The notes under the pieces: generated by a model
Database searches by the model: none
The model's input: only the letters and a program-made list of their open reading frames with translations
What the model was told of the DNA's origin: nothing
Shown: positions 25,652 to 34,286 of the stretch, in pieces
Layout: each line of letters opens with the position of its first letter
How positions within the stretch are numbered: the first letter of the stretch is position 1
Translations under genes and position numbers: made by a program
Assembly (NCBI RefSeq): GCF_036965045.1
Contig: NZ_JBALOV010000005.1
Coordinates: forward strand, 1-64,000
Source of the DNA: Ferdinandcohnia sp036965045
Lineage (GTDB): Bacteria > Bacillota > Bacilli > Bacillales > Bacillaceae_L
Reading direction: 5' to 3'
DNA length: 64,000 bases

Positions 25652-27874
25652 CATTGTATCTTCAAAAGAGATTTCTGTTTCAAGTATATCCTCTTTGCCA
25701 GCTTTTTTAACAAATATAATCGCCTTGTAAATCCCGCTTAAGTTTTGCTCTTTGCGATTCACTTCTTTCTCTATTAATCCCCTTGCGACATTTCGATCCC
25801 AATCTAAAAAGCTCACGAACCTCAAACTATCAGGATTATACAGTACGATTCCATACTCATCCGCACCACCTGGTAAGTATAATTCATAGCGGAACACATC
25901 CTCCTTATCCCCTTTTCCAAATTGAAAGCCCATAATTCGAGGATAATCAGGTTCTTCAATCACATACATATATGGAATGTGATAACGATTTTTCCCTTCT
26001 TTTAAAAACAAATTCCCATGGTGTAAACCTGCACCGATGATACTTGGTGTGATATCAAGTCGGATTGTAATCACCTTTTTTTGCTTCGGTTCTACAGTAA
26101 AGGGAATGGGCAAGTCCCATTGGATTCCTTTCATGTTCTTTGGGATTTCAAAGGAATACTTCTTTTCTTCATTGGACTGATTATCTACCGTTATTTTGAT
26201 ACTTTTTTCTGTGCGTTTATCCTGATGATAAAGCATCCCCGCGGAAATAGACCCTGGATAGATGAGCGTTTCTGAGTGGATGGCTTCATGAAGTTGTATT
26301 CTACCCGCTCCTTGTTCATATGGCTTGTATAAGGTGCCATCCTCTTTTTTTAAAAGTCGTGCCGTATTCATCAGTGACGCTTTTATTTGTTCAGGTGTCC
26401 AATCCGGGTGAGCCTGTTTTAACAGCGCACTCGCTCCAGCCACGTGTGGTGCTGCCATACTTGTTCCTTGCATCTCTTCATACCCATTTGGAATCGTACT
26501 ATCTATCGCGACTCCAGGCGCCACCACATCAGGCTTAATTGCCCAAGTGTGAGTAACGGGCCCTCGGGAACTAAACGAGGCAATTGTGTCTTTTACTTGC
26601 TTATATGAGGTTGTGACAACATTATTTTGGGATTTAATTTGTTTTTTTAGCCATTCCCCGTCAGCCTTTGAAAGGGAGGCAACGGGTATTGGAAGGTCCT
26701 TATCAAGCGCACCAGAGAAGTTCCCATCTGTGTTGTTATAGATAAGCACCGCGATTGCTTCTGCTTCGAGTGCACGAACAGCTTTTTCAGTAAATGTGAT
26801 TTGTCCTCTTTCCATAAGAACAATTTTGTTTTTTGCTTTCGGGAATGTTTCTTCCGTACCCATTCCCGCAGGAACAATATTATATTTTTTTTGAAGCTTC
26901 CATGGGATTGAACCTTGAAGTGGTTGGAGCTCAATTTTTCGTTTGGCAAATCCTACTGTAATGTAGGGAAGTGTCATGGGTGGTGTCGATGCGCCAACGG
27001 ATATTGCCTTTGAAGATGTTCCAGGTGAACCCACCGTCCAAACCTTTGGTCCTGAATTTCCACTGGAAGTGACCGCGACAATCCCTTTTTCTGTCGCTTT
27101 ATCTAGCGCAAGACTTGTTGGCCAGTCTGGTCCATTAATGGTATTACCAAGTGAAAGATTAATCACATCAACTTTATCCTCAATTGCCTTGTCAATCGCA
27201 GCAATTACCTGTTCGGAGGTTCCCATTCCCCCTGGACCTAGAGCACGGTAGCCGATGATGTCAGCCTCGGGCGCAACCCCTTTAATTTTTCCATTTGCCG
27301 CAATGATACCCGCCACATGAGTCCCATGTGAGGTGTTACGCCCTTCAGCTCCCTTCGTCTCCATCGGGTCGTCGTCACCATCGACGAGGTCATAGCCACC
27401 TTTATAGTTTCGACTCAGGTCTGGGTGTGTGTAATCAACACCGGTATCAATCACCCCAACCTTGACTCCTTTTCCAGTTAAACGATGATTCTTTTTATCA
27501 AAATGACTGCGGATTTCGTCCCCGCCAATAAAAGGGACACTCTCCTCAACAGAAGCTTGATAGGTAGCAACTGGGGAACTATACTTGATGCCAAATTCTG
27601 TTTTTAATTTTTGAATATCACGTCTTTTTCCCGTTACAGAAAAACCAGGAAATACATGCTTGTAAATGTGGTTAATGTTAATGGAGGAATAGTTTGTTTT
27701 AGTTATTTTAAGTAAAGACTGAAATTGGTTTTCGTCTGTAATGATGATTTCATGCACCAGTTCTTCCATATCTTCAATGGGCAATGGAGGCCTGTCCGGA
27801 AAACGGTGTGCATGAGCAGGAATACTTGAAAATAGAAGGGCACTACACATACAAATTGCAAATAACATTTTCAC
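25637..27874 (-). CDS. Secreted subtilisin-like serine protease (Vpr-type, S8 family)
   Basis: A 745-residue preproprotein. An N-terminal signal peptide ends near AHA (about residue 22), followed by an I9-type propeptide, then the catalytic domain with Asp143 (VIDTGVDYTHPDL), His183 (SHGTHVAGI) and Ser472 (GTSMAAPHVAG). A PA domain is inserted before the Ser motif (about residues 310-420), as in B. subtilis Vpr, and a Fn-like C-terminal region follows. The start is taken as the GTG at 27874, seven bases after GAGGTGG; ATGs at 27901 and 27868 are alternatives. The ribosome-binding site is part of a terminator-like hairpin. Likely an extracellular nutrient-scavenging protease. Confidence 0.88.
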   Translation of the reverse strand: MKMLFAICMCSALLFSSIPAHAHRFPDRPPLPIEDMEELVHEIIITDENQFQSLLKITKTNYSSININHIYKHVFPGFSVTGKRRDIQKLKTEFGIKYSSPVATYQASVEESVPFIGGDEIRSHFDKKNHRLTGKGVKVGVIDTGVDYTHPDLSRNYKGGYDLVDGDDDPMETKGAEGRNTSHGTHVAGIIAANGKIKGVAPEADIIGYRALGPGGMGTSEQVIAAIDKAIEDKVDVINLSLGNTINGPDWPTSLALDKATEKGIVAVTSSGNSGPKVWTVGSPGTSSKAISVGASTPPMTLPYITVGFAKRKIELQPLQGSIPWKLQKKYNIVPAGMGTEETFPKAKNKIVLMERGQITFTEKAVRALEAEAIAVLIYNNTDGNFSGALDKDLPIPVASLSKADGEWLKKQIKSQNNVVTTSYKQVKDTIASFSSRGPVTHTWAIKPDVVAPGVAIDSTIPNGYEEMQGTSMAAPHVAGASALLKQAHPDWTPEQIKASLMNTARLLKKEDGTLYKPYEQGAGRIQLHEAIHSETLIYPGSISAGMLYHQDKRTEKSIKITVDNQSNEEKKYSFEIPKNMKGIQWDLPIPFTVEPKQKKVITIRLDITPSIIGAGLHHGNLFLKEGKNRYHIPYMYVIEEPDYPRIMGFQFGKGDKEDVFRYELYLPGGADEYGIVLYNPDSLRFVSFLDWDRNVARGLIEKEVNRKEQNLSGIYKAIIFVKKAGKEDILETEISFEDTMIGGH

Positions 27875-27916
27875 AAAAAAACCACCTCTTTGAGATAGCA
27901 TTTCTCAAAAGGTGGT
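27875..27916 (-). promoter_or_regulatory. Terminator-like hairpin containing the protease Shine-Dalgarno
   Basis: Arms ACCACCTCTTTGAGA (27881-27895) and TCTCAAAAGGTGGT (27903-27916) form a 14-bp stem with one bulge; on the minus strand T7 follows and the GTG start comes next. The 3' arm carries GAGGTGG, the SD. Thus a folded leader should both end transcription and hide the ribosome-binding site. It may also serve as terminator for upp transcripts. Confidence 0.7.
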
Positions 27917-27937
27917 CGAATATGTGGGTTCTAGTTG

Positions 27938-28110
27938 CAGCGCCTAGAAACTCGAGAAACTTCAACTCCTCCTACAGAGGCAAAATACCCCTCTTTGTCG
28001 GAGCCTCGACGCACAGGACGTGCTAATGCCGACGTCGCCACAGGACGTGGCGATTTTAGTCGGCCAGTTTTCTCGTTTCTGATCAAGGCGCTTCCACTTT
28101 TCGGTTTATT
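27938..28110. repeat. Long dispersed-type intergenic repeat between protease and upp
   Basis: About 170 bp containing GCAGCGCCTAGAAACTCGAG at one end and GATCAAGGCGCTTCCACTTT at the other, with hairpins CGCCAC-AGGA-CGTGGCG-like in the middle (two CACAGGACGTG cores). From memory this layout resembles repeats common in Bacillaceae intergenic DNA; that was not checked. It codes for nothing. Confidence 0.55.
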
Positions 28111-28735
28111 TTGTTCCAAACAAACGGTCTCCTGCGTCCCCTAGACCCGGAACGATATAACCGTGGTCATTCAACTGCTCATCAAGTGCTGCGATGTAAA
28201 TATCGACATCAGGATGGGCACTTTTCATGGCTTCCACACCCTCAGGTGCTGCAACTAGGCACATAAATTTAATATTCGTAGCGCCACGTTTCTTTAATGC
28301 ATTGATCGCTTCAACTGCTGAGCCACCTGTTGCAAGCATTGGATCTACCACGATGAATTCACGCTCTTTAATATCAGACGGCATTTTAAAATAATACTCA
28401 ACCGGCTGCAGGGTTTCAGGATCTCGGTAAAGACCAATATGCCCTACCTTTGCTGCTGGGATCAAACGTAAGATTCCGTCTACCATACCCAAACCAGCAC
28501 GAAGAATTGGCACAATTCCAATTTTCTTCCCAGACAAAATTTTAGATTTCGCCTTACCTACTGGTGTTGTAACCTCTACTTCCTCGAGTGTCATATCACG
28601 CGTAATCTCAAACGCCATTAAACTTGCGACTTCGTCAACTAATTCACGAAATTCTTTCGTACCCGTATTGATATCGCGTATGTATGTAAGCTTATGCTGA
28701 ATAAGTGGGTGATCAAAAACGTACACTTTCCCCAT
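28106..28735 (-). CDS. upp: Uracil phosphoribosyltransferase
   Basis: A 209-residue enzyme that makes UMP from uracil and PRPP (pyrimidine salvage). The PRPP-binding motif is VDPMLATGGSAVEAI (about residues 130-144) and the uracil-binding segment is DEQLNDHGYIVPGLGDAGDR. Length is standard. The start has AAAGGAGAG upstream. In B. subtilis upp lies between glyA and atp, as here apart from the inserted genes. Confidence 0.98.
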   Translation of the reverse strand: MGKVYVFDHPLIQHKLTYIRDINTGTKEFRELVDEVASLMAFEITRDMTLEEVEVTTPVGKAKSKILSGKKIGIVPILRAGLGMVDGILRLIPAAKVGHIGLYRDPETLQPVEYYFKMPSDIKEREFIVVDPMLATGGSAVEAINALKKRGATNIKFMCLVAAPEGVEAMKSAHPDVDIYIAALDEQLNDHGYIVPGLGDAGDRLFGTK

Positions 28736-28909
28736 CGTTCATCTCTCCTTTTTTGAGTATGCTTCTTTTAGATTTTCCTGCAGATGAAAAAATAACCACG
28801 AACTTCATTTTTCACACTGCAATAAATTTTACAGAAAAAATAAAGCATGTTCAAGACGAAACTCGAAAATACACAGAATGCTCCTATTTTAATTTATAAA
28901 GGAAAGTAA

Positions 28910-28938
28910 TTTACAATTTTATACAAAAGTGATATCAT
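28910..28938 (+). promoter_or_regulatory. Probable SigA promoter of the SPFH gene
   Basis: TTTACA (28910-28915), 17 bp, TATCAT (28933-28938), 42 bases before the ATG at 28981. Confidence 0.5.
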
Positions 28939-28980
28939 AATAATATAAGTTAAATATCCAAATGAATTGGAGTTGATCTC

Positions 28981-29823
28981 ATGAAAGAAAAACAAGTTTG
29001 GAAGATTAATGGGTTTTTAGGTGTACTTGTTATTGCTGTTTTCATCGCATTAGCTCTTATGATGTTGATTAACACAAAAATCGTGTTTGGGGTTCTTTTT
29101 GCCGCTCTTGCAGTGATATTAGCTTCGGGAATTACCATTATTCAACCTAATAAAGCCGGAGTTGTAATCTTCTTTGGTAAATATTTAGGAACGATTCGCG
29201 AAAGTGGGATGTTTTTAACGGTTCCATTTTCATTACGCCGCACCGTGTCATTACGTGTTAACAACTTTAATAGTAAAAAGCTCAAAGTAAACGACGTCGA
29301 AGGAAATCCAATTGAAATCGCTGCAGTAATTGTGTATAAGGTCGTTGATACTGCTAAAGCGGTATTTGATGTGGACCATTATGAGGAATTCGTTGAAATT
29401 CAAAGTGAAACAGCGATCCGCCATGTCGCAACTCGCTATCCCTATGACACTTTTGAAAATGTTGAGCTAACATTGCGCGGAAATTCCGAGGAAATCTCAA
29501 ATGAGTTAGCTGCAGAGCTACAGGACCGTTTAAAGGTAGCAGGCGTACAGGTGTTAGAAGCCCGTCTCACTCATCTTGCCTACTCAACTGAAATCGCCCA
29601 AGCGATGCTACAACGTCAGCAAGCCACAGCCATTATTGCAGCTCGTCAAAAAATCGTTGAAGGTGCGGTTGGCATGGCACAAATGGCAATCAAGCAGCTC
29701 GAACAGGATAAAACCGTTGACCTAGATGATGAGCGCAAGGTACAGATGGTGAATAACCTGCTTGTCGCAATCGTCTCTGAAAAATCAACTCAACCTGTTA
29801 TCAACGCAGGAACTCTCTATTGA
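28981..29823 (+). CDS. SPFH/band 7 family membrane protein
   Basis: A 280-residue protein with two N-terminal membrane segments (about residues 10-52) and an SPFH domain: IIQPNKAGVVIFFGKYLGTI, then AIRHVATRYPYDTFE and a C-terminal Ala/Gln-rich helix LQRQQATAIIAARQKIVEGA. SPFH proteins form oligomeric membrane scaffolds; some help membrane-protease control. Its substrate is unknown. A 53-codon Arc-like gene follows 12 bases later and is probably co-transcribed. The pair reads opposite to all close neighbours, which suggests an inserted unit. Confidence 0.85.
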   Translation: MKEKQVWKINGFLGVLVIAVFIALALMMLINTKIVFGVLFAALAVILASGITIIQPNKAGVVIFFGKYLGTIRESGMFLTVPFSLRRTVSLRVNNFNSKKLKVNDVEGNPIEIAAVIVYKVVDTAKAVFDVDHYEEFVEIQSETAIRHVATRYPYDTFENVELTLRGNSEEISNELAAELQDRLKVAGVQVLEARLTHLAYSTEIAQAMLQRQQATAIIAARQKIVEGAVGMAQMAIKQLEQDKTVDLDDERKVQMVNNLLVAIVSEKSTQPVINAGTLY

Positions 29824-29835
29824 TGAGTGACAAGC

Positions 29836-29997
29836 ATGTCTAAAAAAAAGAGCTTTCCATTACGAGTAGATCCGGACCTCTATGAAATATTACAAAAATG
29901 GGCTGCCGATGATTTCCGAAGTGTCAACAGCCATATCGAGTTTCTATTAAGAGAAGCAGCAAAAAAAGCAGGAAGAATACCTAAAAATAAACAGTAA
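29836..29997 (+). CDS. Small Arc-like (ribbon-helix-helix) protein, 53 residues
   Basis: The frame MSKKKSFPLRVDPDLYEILQ... ends IPKNKQ. The pattern FPLRVDPDLYEILQKWA followed by SVNSHIEFLLREAA is that of ribbon-helix-helix Arc-type DNA-binding proteins: a beta strand with Lys/Arg then two helices. It begins 12 bases after the SPFH stop with only a weak GAGTGA site, so translation may depend on coupling. It could regulate its own operon, which is inference. No toxin partner is visible. Confidence 0.7.
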   Translation: MSKKKSFPLRVDPDLYEILQKWAADDFRSVNSHIEFLLREAAKKAGRIPKNKQ

Positions 29998-30002
29998 CTT
30001 TG

Positions 30003-30042
30003 GGGTTGCGCTTGGACTTGGCTCCAGGCGCTTTGCTTTTGG
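30003..30042. repeat. Partial copy of the GCGCTT-type intergenic repeat
   Basis: Contains GCGCTTGGACTTGGCTCCAG and GGCGCTTTGCTTTTGG, similar to the AAGGCGCTTCCACTTTTC end of the element at 27938-28110. Another fragment lies near 55190-55240. Confidence 0.4.
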
Positions 30043-30161
30043 CTGAGGAATGAGTGGCTTGGGGAATATGAATGAGGGTTTCTCATGGATATCGGACGAA
30101 ATTTTGATTATATCGCACACATTTTTCAATTTCTCGGACTCTAAATAATTGTGCCCTAACT

Positions 30162-30195
30162 AAAAAAGCAGGCCTCCATTATAGGAGCCCTGCCT
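30162..30195 (-). terminator. Terminator of glyA
   Basis: Minus strand GGCAGG-GCTCC ... GGAG-G-CCTGC stem followed by T6, ten bases after the glyA stop. Confidence 0.85.
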
Positions 30196-30205
30196 TCTAA
30201 ACTTC

Positions 30206-31447
30206 TTAATACTCTTTATAAAGTACAAACTTGCTAGTTAATTCTTCAACACGCTGGCTTGCTTCAGCTAACTTCGCTTCGTCCTCTGCATTTTTCAAAG
30301 CAAATGCGATGATTGATGCAATTTCATCCATGTCCTCTAAACCAAAGCCTCTGCTTGTTACAGCAGCAGTCCCGATACGGATACCACTTGTAACAAATGG
30401 GCTTTCCGGATCAAATGGAATGGTGTTTTTGTTCACGGTAATACCGATATCATCAAGGACCTTTTCAGCCACTTTACCAGTTAGGCCTAATGAACGAACA
30501 TCTACTAGTAATAAGTGATTGTCAGTTCCGCCAGATACTAAGCTCAAGCCTTCCTTTTGTAATGACTCAGCTAGTCTAGCCGCATTGTCAACGATATTTT
30601 TAGTGTATTGCTTAAATTCATCTGTTAATGCTTCCCCGAATGCAACTGCCTTCGCAGCAATCACGTGCATTAATGGACCACCTTGGATTCCAGGAAAGAT
30701 GGACTTATCGATTTTCTTCGCGAATTCTTCTTTACAAAGAATCATACCACCACGTGGGCCACGTAATGTTTTATGAGTTGTTGTAGTAACGAAATCCGCA
30801 TATGGTACTGGGTTTTCATGAATACCCGTTGCCACTAATCCTGCGATATGAGCCATGTCCACCATTAAGTAAGCGCCCACTTCGTCCGCAATTTCTCTAA
30901 ACTTTTTAAAATCAATTGCACGAGGGTACGCACTTGCACCAGCAACGATAAGCTTCGGCTTATGTTCTTGAGCTTTTGCACGTACATCGTCGTAATTGAT
31001 TTGATGTGTTTCAGGATCGACTCCATACTCCACGAAATTATATTGAATTCCACTGAAGTTTACCGGACTACCATGTGTTAAATGTCCACCATGGGAAAGA
31101 TTCATCCCAAGTACTGTGTCACCCTGTTCTAGGATTGTAAAATATACAGCCATATTTGCTTGAGCTCCAGAGTGTGGCTGCACATTTGCATGCTCAGCGC
31201 CGAAGATTTCCTTCGCACGGTCTCTTGCAATGTTCTCCACAACATCCACATGTTCACAACCGCCATAGTAACGACGGCCAGGATATCCTTCTGCATATTT
31301 ATTTGTTAATACAGAACCTTGGGCTTCCATGACTGCTTCACTTACAAAGTTTTCAGATGCAATCAGTTCAATTTTCGTACGTTGTCTTTTTAATTCATCT
31401 TGTATTGCATGAAATACTTGTTGATCTTGCTCCGATAAATGTTTCAT
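30206..31447 (-). CDS. glyA: Serine hydroxymethyltransferase
   Basis: A 413-residue PLP enzyme that converts serine and tetrahydrofolate to glycine and methylene-THF, the main one-carbon source. The PLP Lys lies in VTTTTHKTLRGPRGGMIL (about residue 226). N-terminal part SENFVSEAVMEAQGSVLTNK is typical. The start has AAGGAGG upstream. A tandem PurR-like box lies about 200 bases upstream, consistent with purine control known for Bacillus glyA. Confidence 0.98.
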   Translation of the reverse strand: MKHLSEQDQQVFHAIQDELKRQRTKIELIASENFVSEAVMEAQGSVLTNKYAEGYPGRRYYGGCEHVDVVENIARDRAKEIFGAEHANVQPHSGAQANMAVYFTILEQGDTVLGMNLSHGGHLTHGSPVNFSGIQYNFVEYGVDPETHQINYDDVRAKAQEHKPKLIVAGASAYPRAIDFKKFREIADEVGAYLMVDMAHIAGLVATGIHENPVPYADFVTTTTHKTLRGPRGGMILCKEEFAKKIDKSIFPGIQGGPLMHVIAAKAVAFGEALTDEFKQYTKNIVDNAARLAESLQKEGLSLVSGGTDNHLLLVDVRSLGLTGKVAEKVLDDIGITVNKNTIPFDPESPFVTSGIRIGTAAVTSRGFGLEDMDEIASIIAFALKNAEDEAKLAEASQRVEELTSKFVLYKEY

Positions 31448-31649
31448 TTGGAATCCTCCTTTTATTTCTATTATGAATTATTCGCTAATTTTAAAAATAC
31501 TTTTCCATTGTAACACTTTTATTCGGTTGTAGGAAGATTAAGTTTTTAATTTAATTTTCATCGAAATCGTTAAAAAACGAGGAAAAGGGCGGTTAAAGCA
31601 GTGCCAGTATTGGTTTTAATAGAAACCTAATAAAATAGCAGTTTTTTAT

Positions 31650-31691
31650 AAAACACGAACATTTAACTAACATTTGCAAGTTATCGTTCAT
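31650..31691 (-). promoter_or_regulatory. Candidate PurR operator upstream of glyA
   Basis: AAAACACGAACATT (31650-31663) and ATCGTTCAT (31683-31691), 29 bp apart from CGAAC to CGTTC, resemble the paired PurBoxes of B. subtilis pur operons. They lie about 200 bp before the glyA start; the exact promoter was not identified. Confidence 0.5.
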
Positions 31692-31692
31692 T

Positions 31693-31731
31693 TAATAAAA
31701 AGAGACAAGGCTCCCTCCCCTGTCTCCTCGT
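31693..31731 (-). terminator. Terminator of ywlG
   Basis: Minus strand GAGACAGGGG ... CCTTGTCTC stem followed by T5, eight bases after the ywlG stop. Confidence 0.8.
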
Positions 31732-31738
31732 AGCTCTA

Positions 31739-32311
31739 TTAGCACTTCTTATTTTCTTTTTTATCAGGATAAACAGCTCGTTCTCCGCCGATGAGTTTCG
31801 GTCTAGCTTTGGCCATTGTAACGTGAGCTCCGCCAATTTCTTTTACGGAGCTTCGAATTGGAACGGCAACATGCTTGAGATGCATGCCGATGAAAGTGTC
31901 ACCAATATCTATTCCCGCTTCAGCCTTGATAAACTCAACGACTACCGGGTCATTTAAATGGCTATATGCATAGGTTGCCATCGCGCCTCCTGCAGTTCGG
32001 ACTGGTACAACCGTTACTTGCTCATAATTTTTATGTAATGCCGTTTCACGCTCAACAACTATCGCACGGTTTAAATGTTCACAACACTGAAACGCCAGTT
32101 CGATGCCCAGATTTTTACGGAGTGTATCCAATTCAGCAAAGATCATTTCCGCCACTTCCTCAGATCCTGCTGTTCCAATACGTTCACCGATGACTTCGCT
32201 TGTACTGCAACCGACAACGAGGAGCTCCCCTTTTTTCAACGAAGCCCTTTCCGTGAACTCTGAAAGAATCGTCCGAAGCTGTCCTCTCCATACCTCAATA
32301 TCCGCAGCCAT
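31739..32311 (-). CDS. ywlG: TIGR01440/DUF436 family protein (YwlG)
   Basis: A 190-residue protein of unknown function conserved between rpiB and glyA in Bacilli. It contains LLVVGCSTSEVIGERIGT and CCEHLNRAIVVERE, a thiolase-like Cys-containing pattern with no proven activity. The C-terminus has IGDTFIGMHLKHVAVPIRSS. It lies 95 bases after rpiB. The family is often listed as an UPF protein. Confidence 0.85.
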   Translation of the reverse strand: MAADIEVWRGQLRTILSEFTERASLKKGELLVVGCSTSEVIGERIGTAGSEEVAEMIFAELDTLRKNLGIELAFQCCEHLNRAIVVERETALHKNYEQVTVVPVRTAGGAMATYAYSHLNDPVVVEFIKAEAGIDIGDTFIGMHLKHVAVPIRSSVKEIGGAHVTMAKARPKLIGGERAVYPDKKENKKC

Positions 32312-32362
32312 TTATTTACCTCCTAATAGGACAGGTCCACCGTCCCTCGATTTTCTTTTTTA

Positions 32363-32398
32363 TAAAAAATACGCCTGATTCAACAAGACTTCAGGCGC
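32363..32398 (-). terminator. Terminator of rpiB
   Basis: Minus strand GCGCCTGA ... TCAGGCGT stem followed by A-T6, nine bases after the rpiB stop. Confidence 0.75.
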
Positions 32399-32406
32399 AA
32401 TATCTA

Positions 32407-32856
32407 CTATTCTTCTGTGTCGTTTTCGTATTCAGTGATTTTATTGATTCTGTTTTCATGGCGGCCACCTAAAAATTCAGTTGTAAGCCAAGCTTTTGCA
32501 ATTTCACGTGCGAGTCCCGGACCAATGACACGCTCACCCATTGCTAGGATGTTGCTGTTATTATGTTCGCGAGTTGCCTTTGCACTAAAAACATCATGGC
32601 AAAGTGCACAACGAATCCCATGAACCTTATTCGCCGCAATACTCATTCCAATTCCCGTTCCACAAATTAAAATACCACGATCATATTCCCCATCTGCCAC
32701 TTTTTTTGCAACAGGTAATGCATAATCGGGATAATCAACTGAAGTAGAGCACTCACAACCGAAGTCATCATATTCAATTTCAAGTTCATCTAGTAAATGC
32801 TTGATTTCTTCACGTAAATTTAAACCGCCATGGTCTGATGCAATAGCAACTTTCAT
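32407..32856 (-). CDS. rpiB: Ribose-5-phosphate isomerase B
   Basis: A 149-residue LacAB/RpiB-fold enzyme that interconverts ribose 5-phosphate and ribulose 5-phosphate. The N-terminal MKVAIASDHGG and the anion-hole GILICGTGIGMSIAANK are diagnostic. The open frame runs 32 codons further upstream, but the ATG at 32856 has GGGGGA upstream and matches the family length (YwlF in B. subtilis). It belongs to the ywlG-ywlE block. Confidence 0.95.
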   Translation of the reverse strand: MKVAIASDHGGLNLREEIKHLLDELEIEYDDFGCECSTSVDYPDYALPVAKKVADGEYDRGILICGTGIGMSIAANKVHGIRCALCHDVFSAKATREHNNSNILAMGERVIGPGLAREIAKAWLTTEFLGGRHENRINKITEYENDTEE

Positions 32857-32930
32857 TGTAAATCCCCCTAGATTAAAATGCGCCCCGGCTAAAACTTCCG
32901 CCAAAGACATGACTTTACTCTTATTATACC

Positions 32931-32961
32931 TAAAAAAGAGCTCCCGAACCAAAACGGGAGC
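32931..32961 (-). terminator. Terminator of the chemoreceptor gene
   Basis: Minus strand GCTCCCG-TTTTGGTT-CGGGAGC stem followed by TCTTTTTT, 17 bases after the stop. Confidence 0.9.
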
Positions 32962-32977
32962 ATTTTTCAGGAGAGTT

Positions 32978-34264
32978 TTATAACGTAAATCGTTGAATCG
33001 TTTGTTTTAACTGACTTGCTTGGCCAGCAAGCTCTTGGGCTAAACTGTCCACTTCACATATCACACTTGTTTGATGCTGGGTGGCTGCACTTACTTCCTG
33101 TGCACCGGCAGACGTTTGTTCTGCGATTGCAGCGACCTCTTGAGATTGCAGGGATGTTGCTTGGATACGGTCCATTTGTTTTTCAACCAAAGCAGCAATT
33201 TGCTTCACGGCATCCGCTACCTCATGAACAGACGTTGTCATTTCAGCAATTGCCTCATTTGTAATCGAACCTTTTTTCGCTTCTTCGTTTGCAACTGCCA
33301 CTTGTTCCGAAATTTGAACGACCACATTTCGAACCTCTTGCTGGATGTTTTTAATCAACTCAGAAATGCCTTGAACAGCCTTCGAGCTCTCGTCCGCAAG
33401 CTTTCTCACTTCTTCCGCCACAACGGCAAAACCTTTTCCGTGCTCACCTGCACGTGCTGCCTCAATCGAAGCATTCAAGGCAAGCAAGTTCGTTTGACCC
33501 GCAATATCGCCGACAAGTGAAATGATATGTTCGACTTCCTTCGCATTTGTCTCAAGTCGATTTACCGCTTCAAGCGAGGTTTGATTGTTCTCGACAAGCT
33601 TATTAATTCCCGAAATAAGCGAGTGCACAACTTCTTTACTATCATGCAACGTATCCACCATTTCAACCGATAAGTCTCGCGACGTTTTCGCATTTTGTTG
33701 AACCTCTTCCGCAATCTGAATGACATCCTCTACTGATTCAACTGTCTCTTGAATCGAAACGGCAGAGCTGTCAGCGCCTTTGGAAATCTCTGAAATGGTG
33801 CGATTGATATTTTCAGCTTGCTCAGATGCAAGACTGGATGCCTTCGTAATCTCAATCACTTTTTCATTCGTTGTTCCAAAGTTTTCCTCGATATTGTGAA
33901 CCATTTCGCGTAGATTGTGCAGCATTTTATTAAACGCAAGACTTAAGCTACGAATCTCGTCATCTGATTTTGAAACAGGTACATCTTCTCGGATATCACC
34001 GTTTGCAGCCCGAATCGCGACTTGCTCAAGCTTATGGAGTGGCTTTGTAATGAAAGATGCCGCAAAAAAGGCAAGAATTCCAGACCAAATAATCCCCAAA
34101 GCTAATGTACCAATCACAAAGATTTGCTGAGTTAGCATTTCTTCAACGAAAGGATAGACAAAATAAATGAATAATGCCGATGTTGTATACGTTACAACCG
34201 CTAAAATGGTTGTAAATAGTACTAATTTTAACCTAAGACCAGATTTGTAGCGCCTTTTTTCCAA
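32978..34264 (-). CDS. Methyl-accepting chemotaxis protein without extracytoplasmic sensor domain
   Basis: A 428-residue receptor with two membrane helices (about residues 14-36 and 45-70) separated by only a short loop, then HAMP (about 72-125) and the MCP signalling domain. The hairpin tip reads DIAGQTNLLALNASIEAARAGE (22 residues in place, about 268-289). With no periplasmic ligand domain it may sense through the membrane or the cytoplasm, as known for other small MCPs. It sits between rpiB and ywlE, where B. subtilis has no such gene. Confidence 0.9.
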   Translation of the reverse strand: MEKRRYKSGLRLKLVLFTTILAVVTYTTSALFIYFVYPFVEEMLTQQIFVIGTLALGIIWSGILAFFAASFITKPLHKLEQVAIRAANGDIREDVPVSKSDDEIRSLSLAFNKMLHNLREMVHNIEENFGTTNEKVIEITKASSLASEQAENINRTISEISKGADSSAVSIQETVESVEDVIQIAEEVQQNAKTSRDLSVEMVDTLHDSKEVVHSLISGINKLVENNQTSLEAVNRLETNAKEVEHIISLVGDIAGQTNLLALNASIEAARAGEHGKGFAVVAEEVRKLADESSKAVQGISELIKNIQQEVRNVVVQISEQVAVANEEAKKGSITNEAIAEMTTSVHEVADAVKQIAALVEKQMDRIQATSLQSQEVAAIAEQTSAGAQEVSAATQHQTSVICEVDSLAQELAGQASQLKQTIQRFTL

Positions 34265-34286
34265 CCGATTCTCCCCCTGAATCTAT

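Noticed and set aside
29880..30129. Minus-strand ORFs opposite the Arc-like gene
   Set aside because: They are shadows of the small plus-strand gene and the repeat next to it, without start signals.
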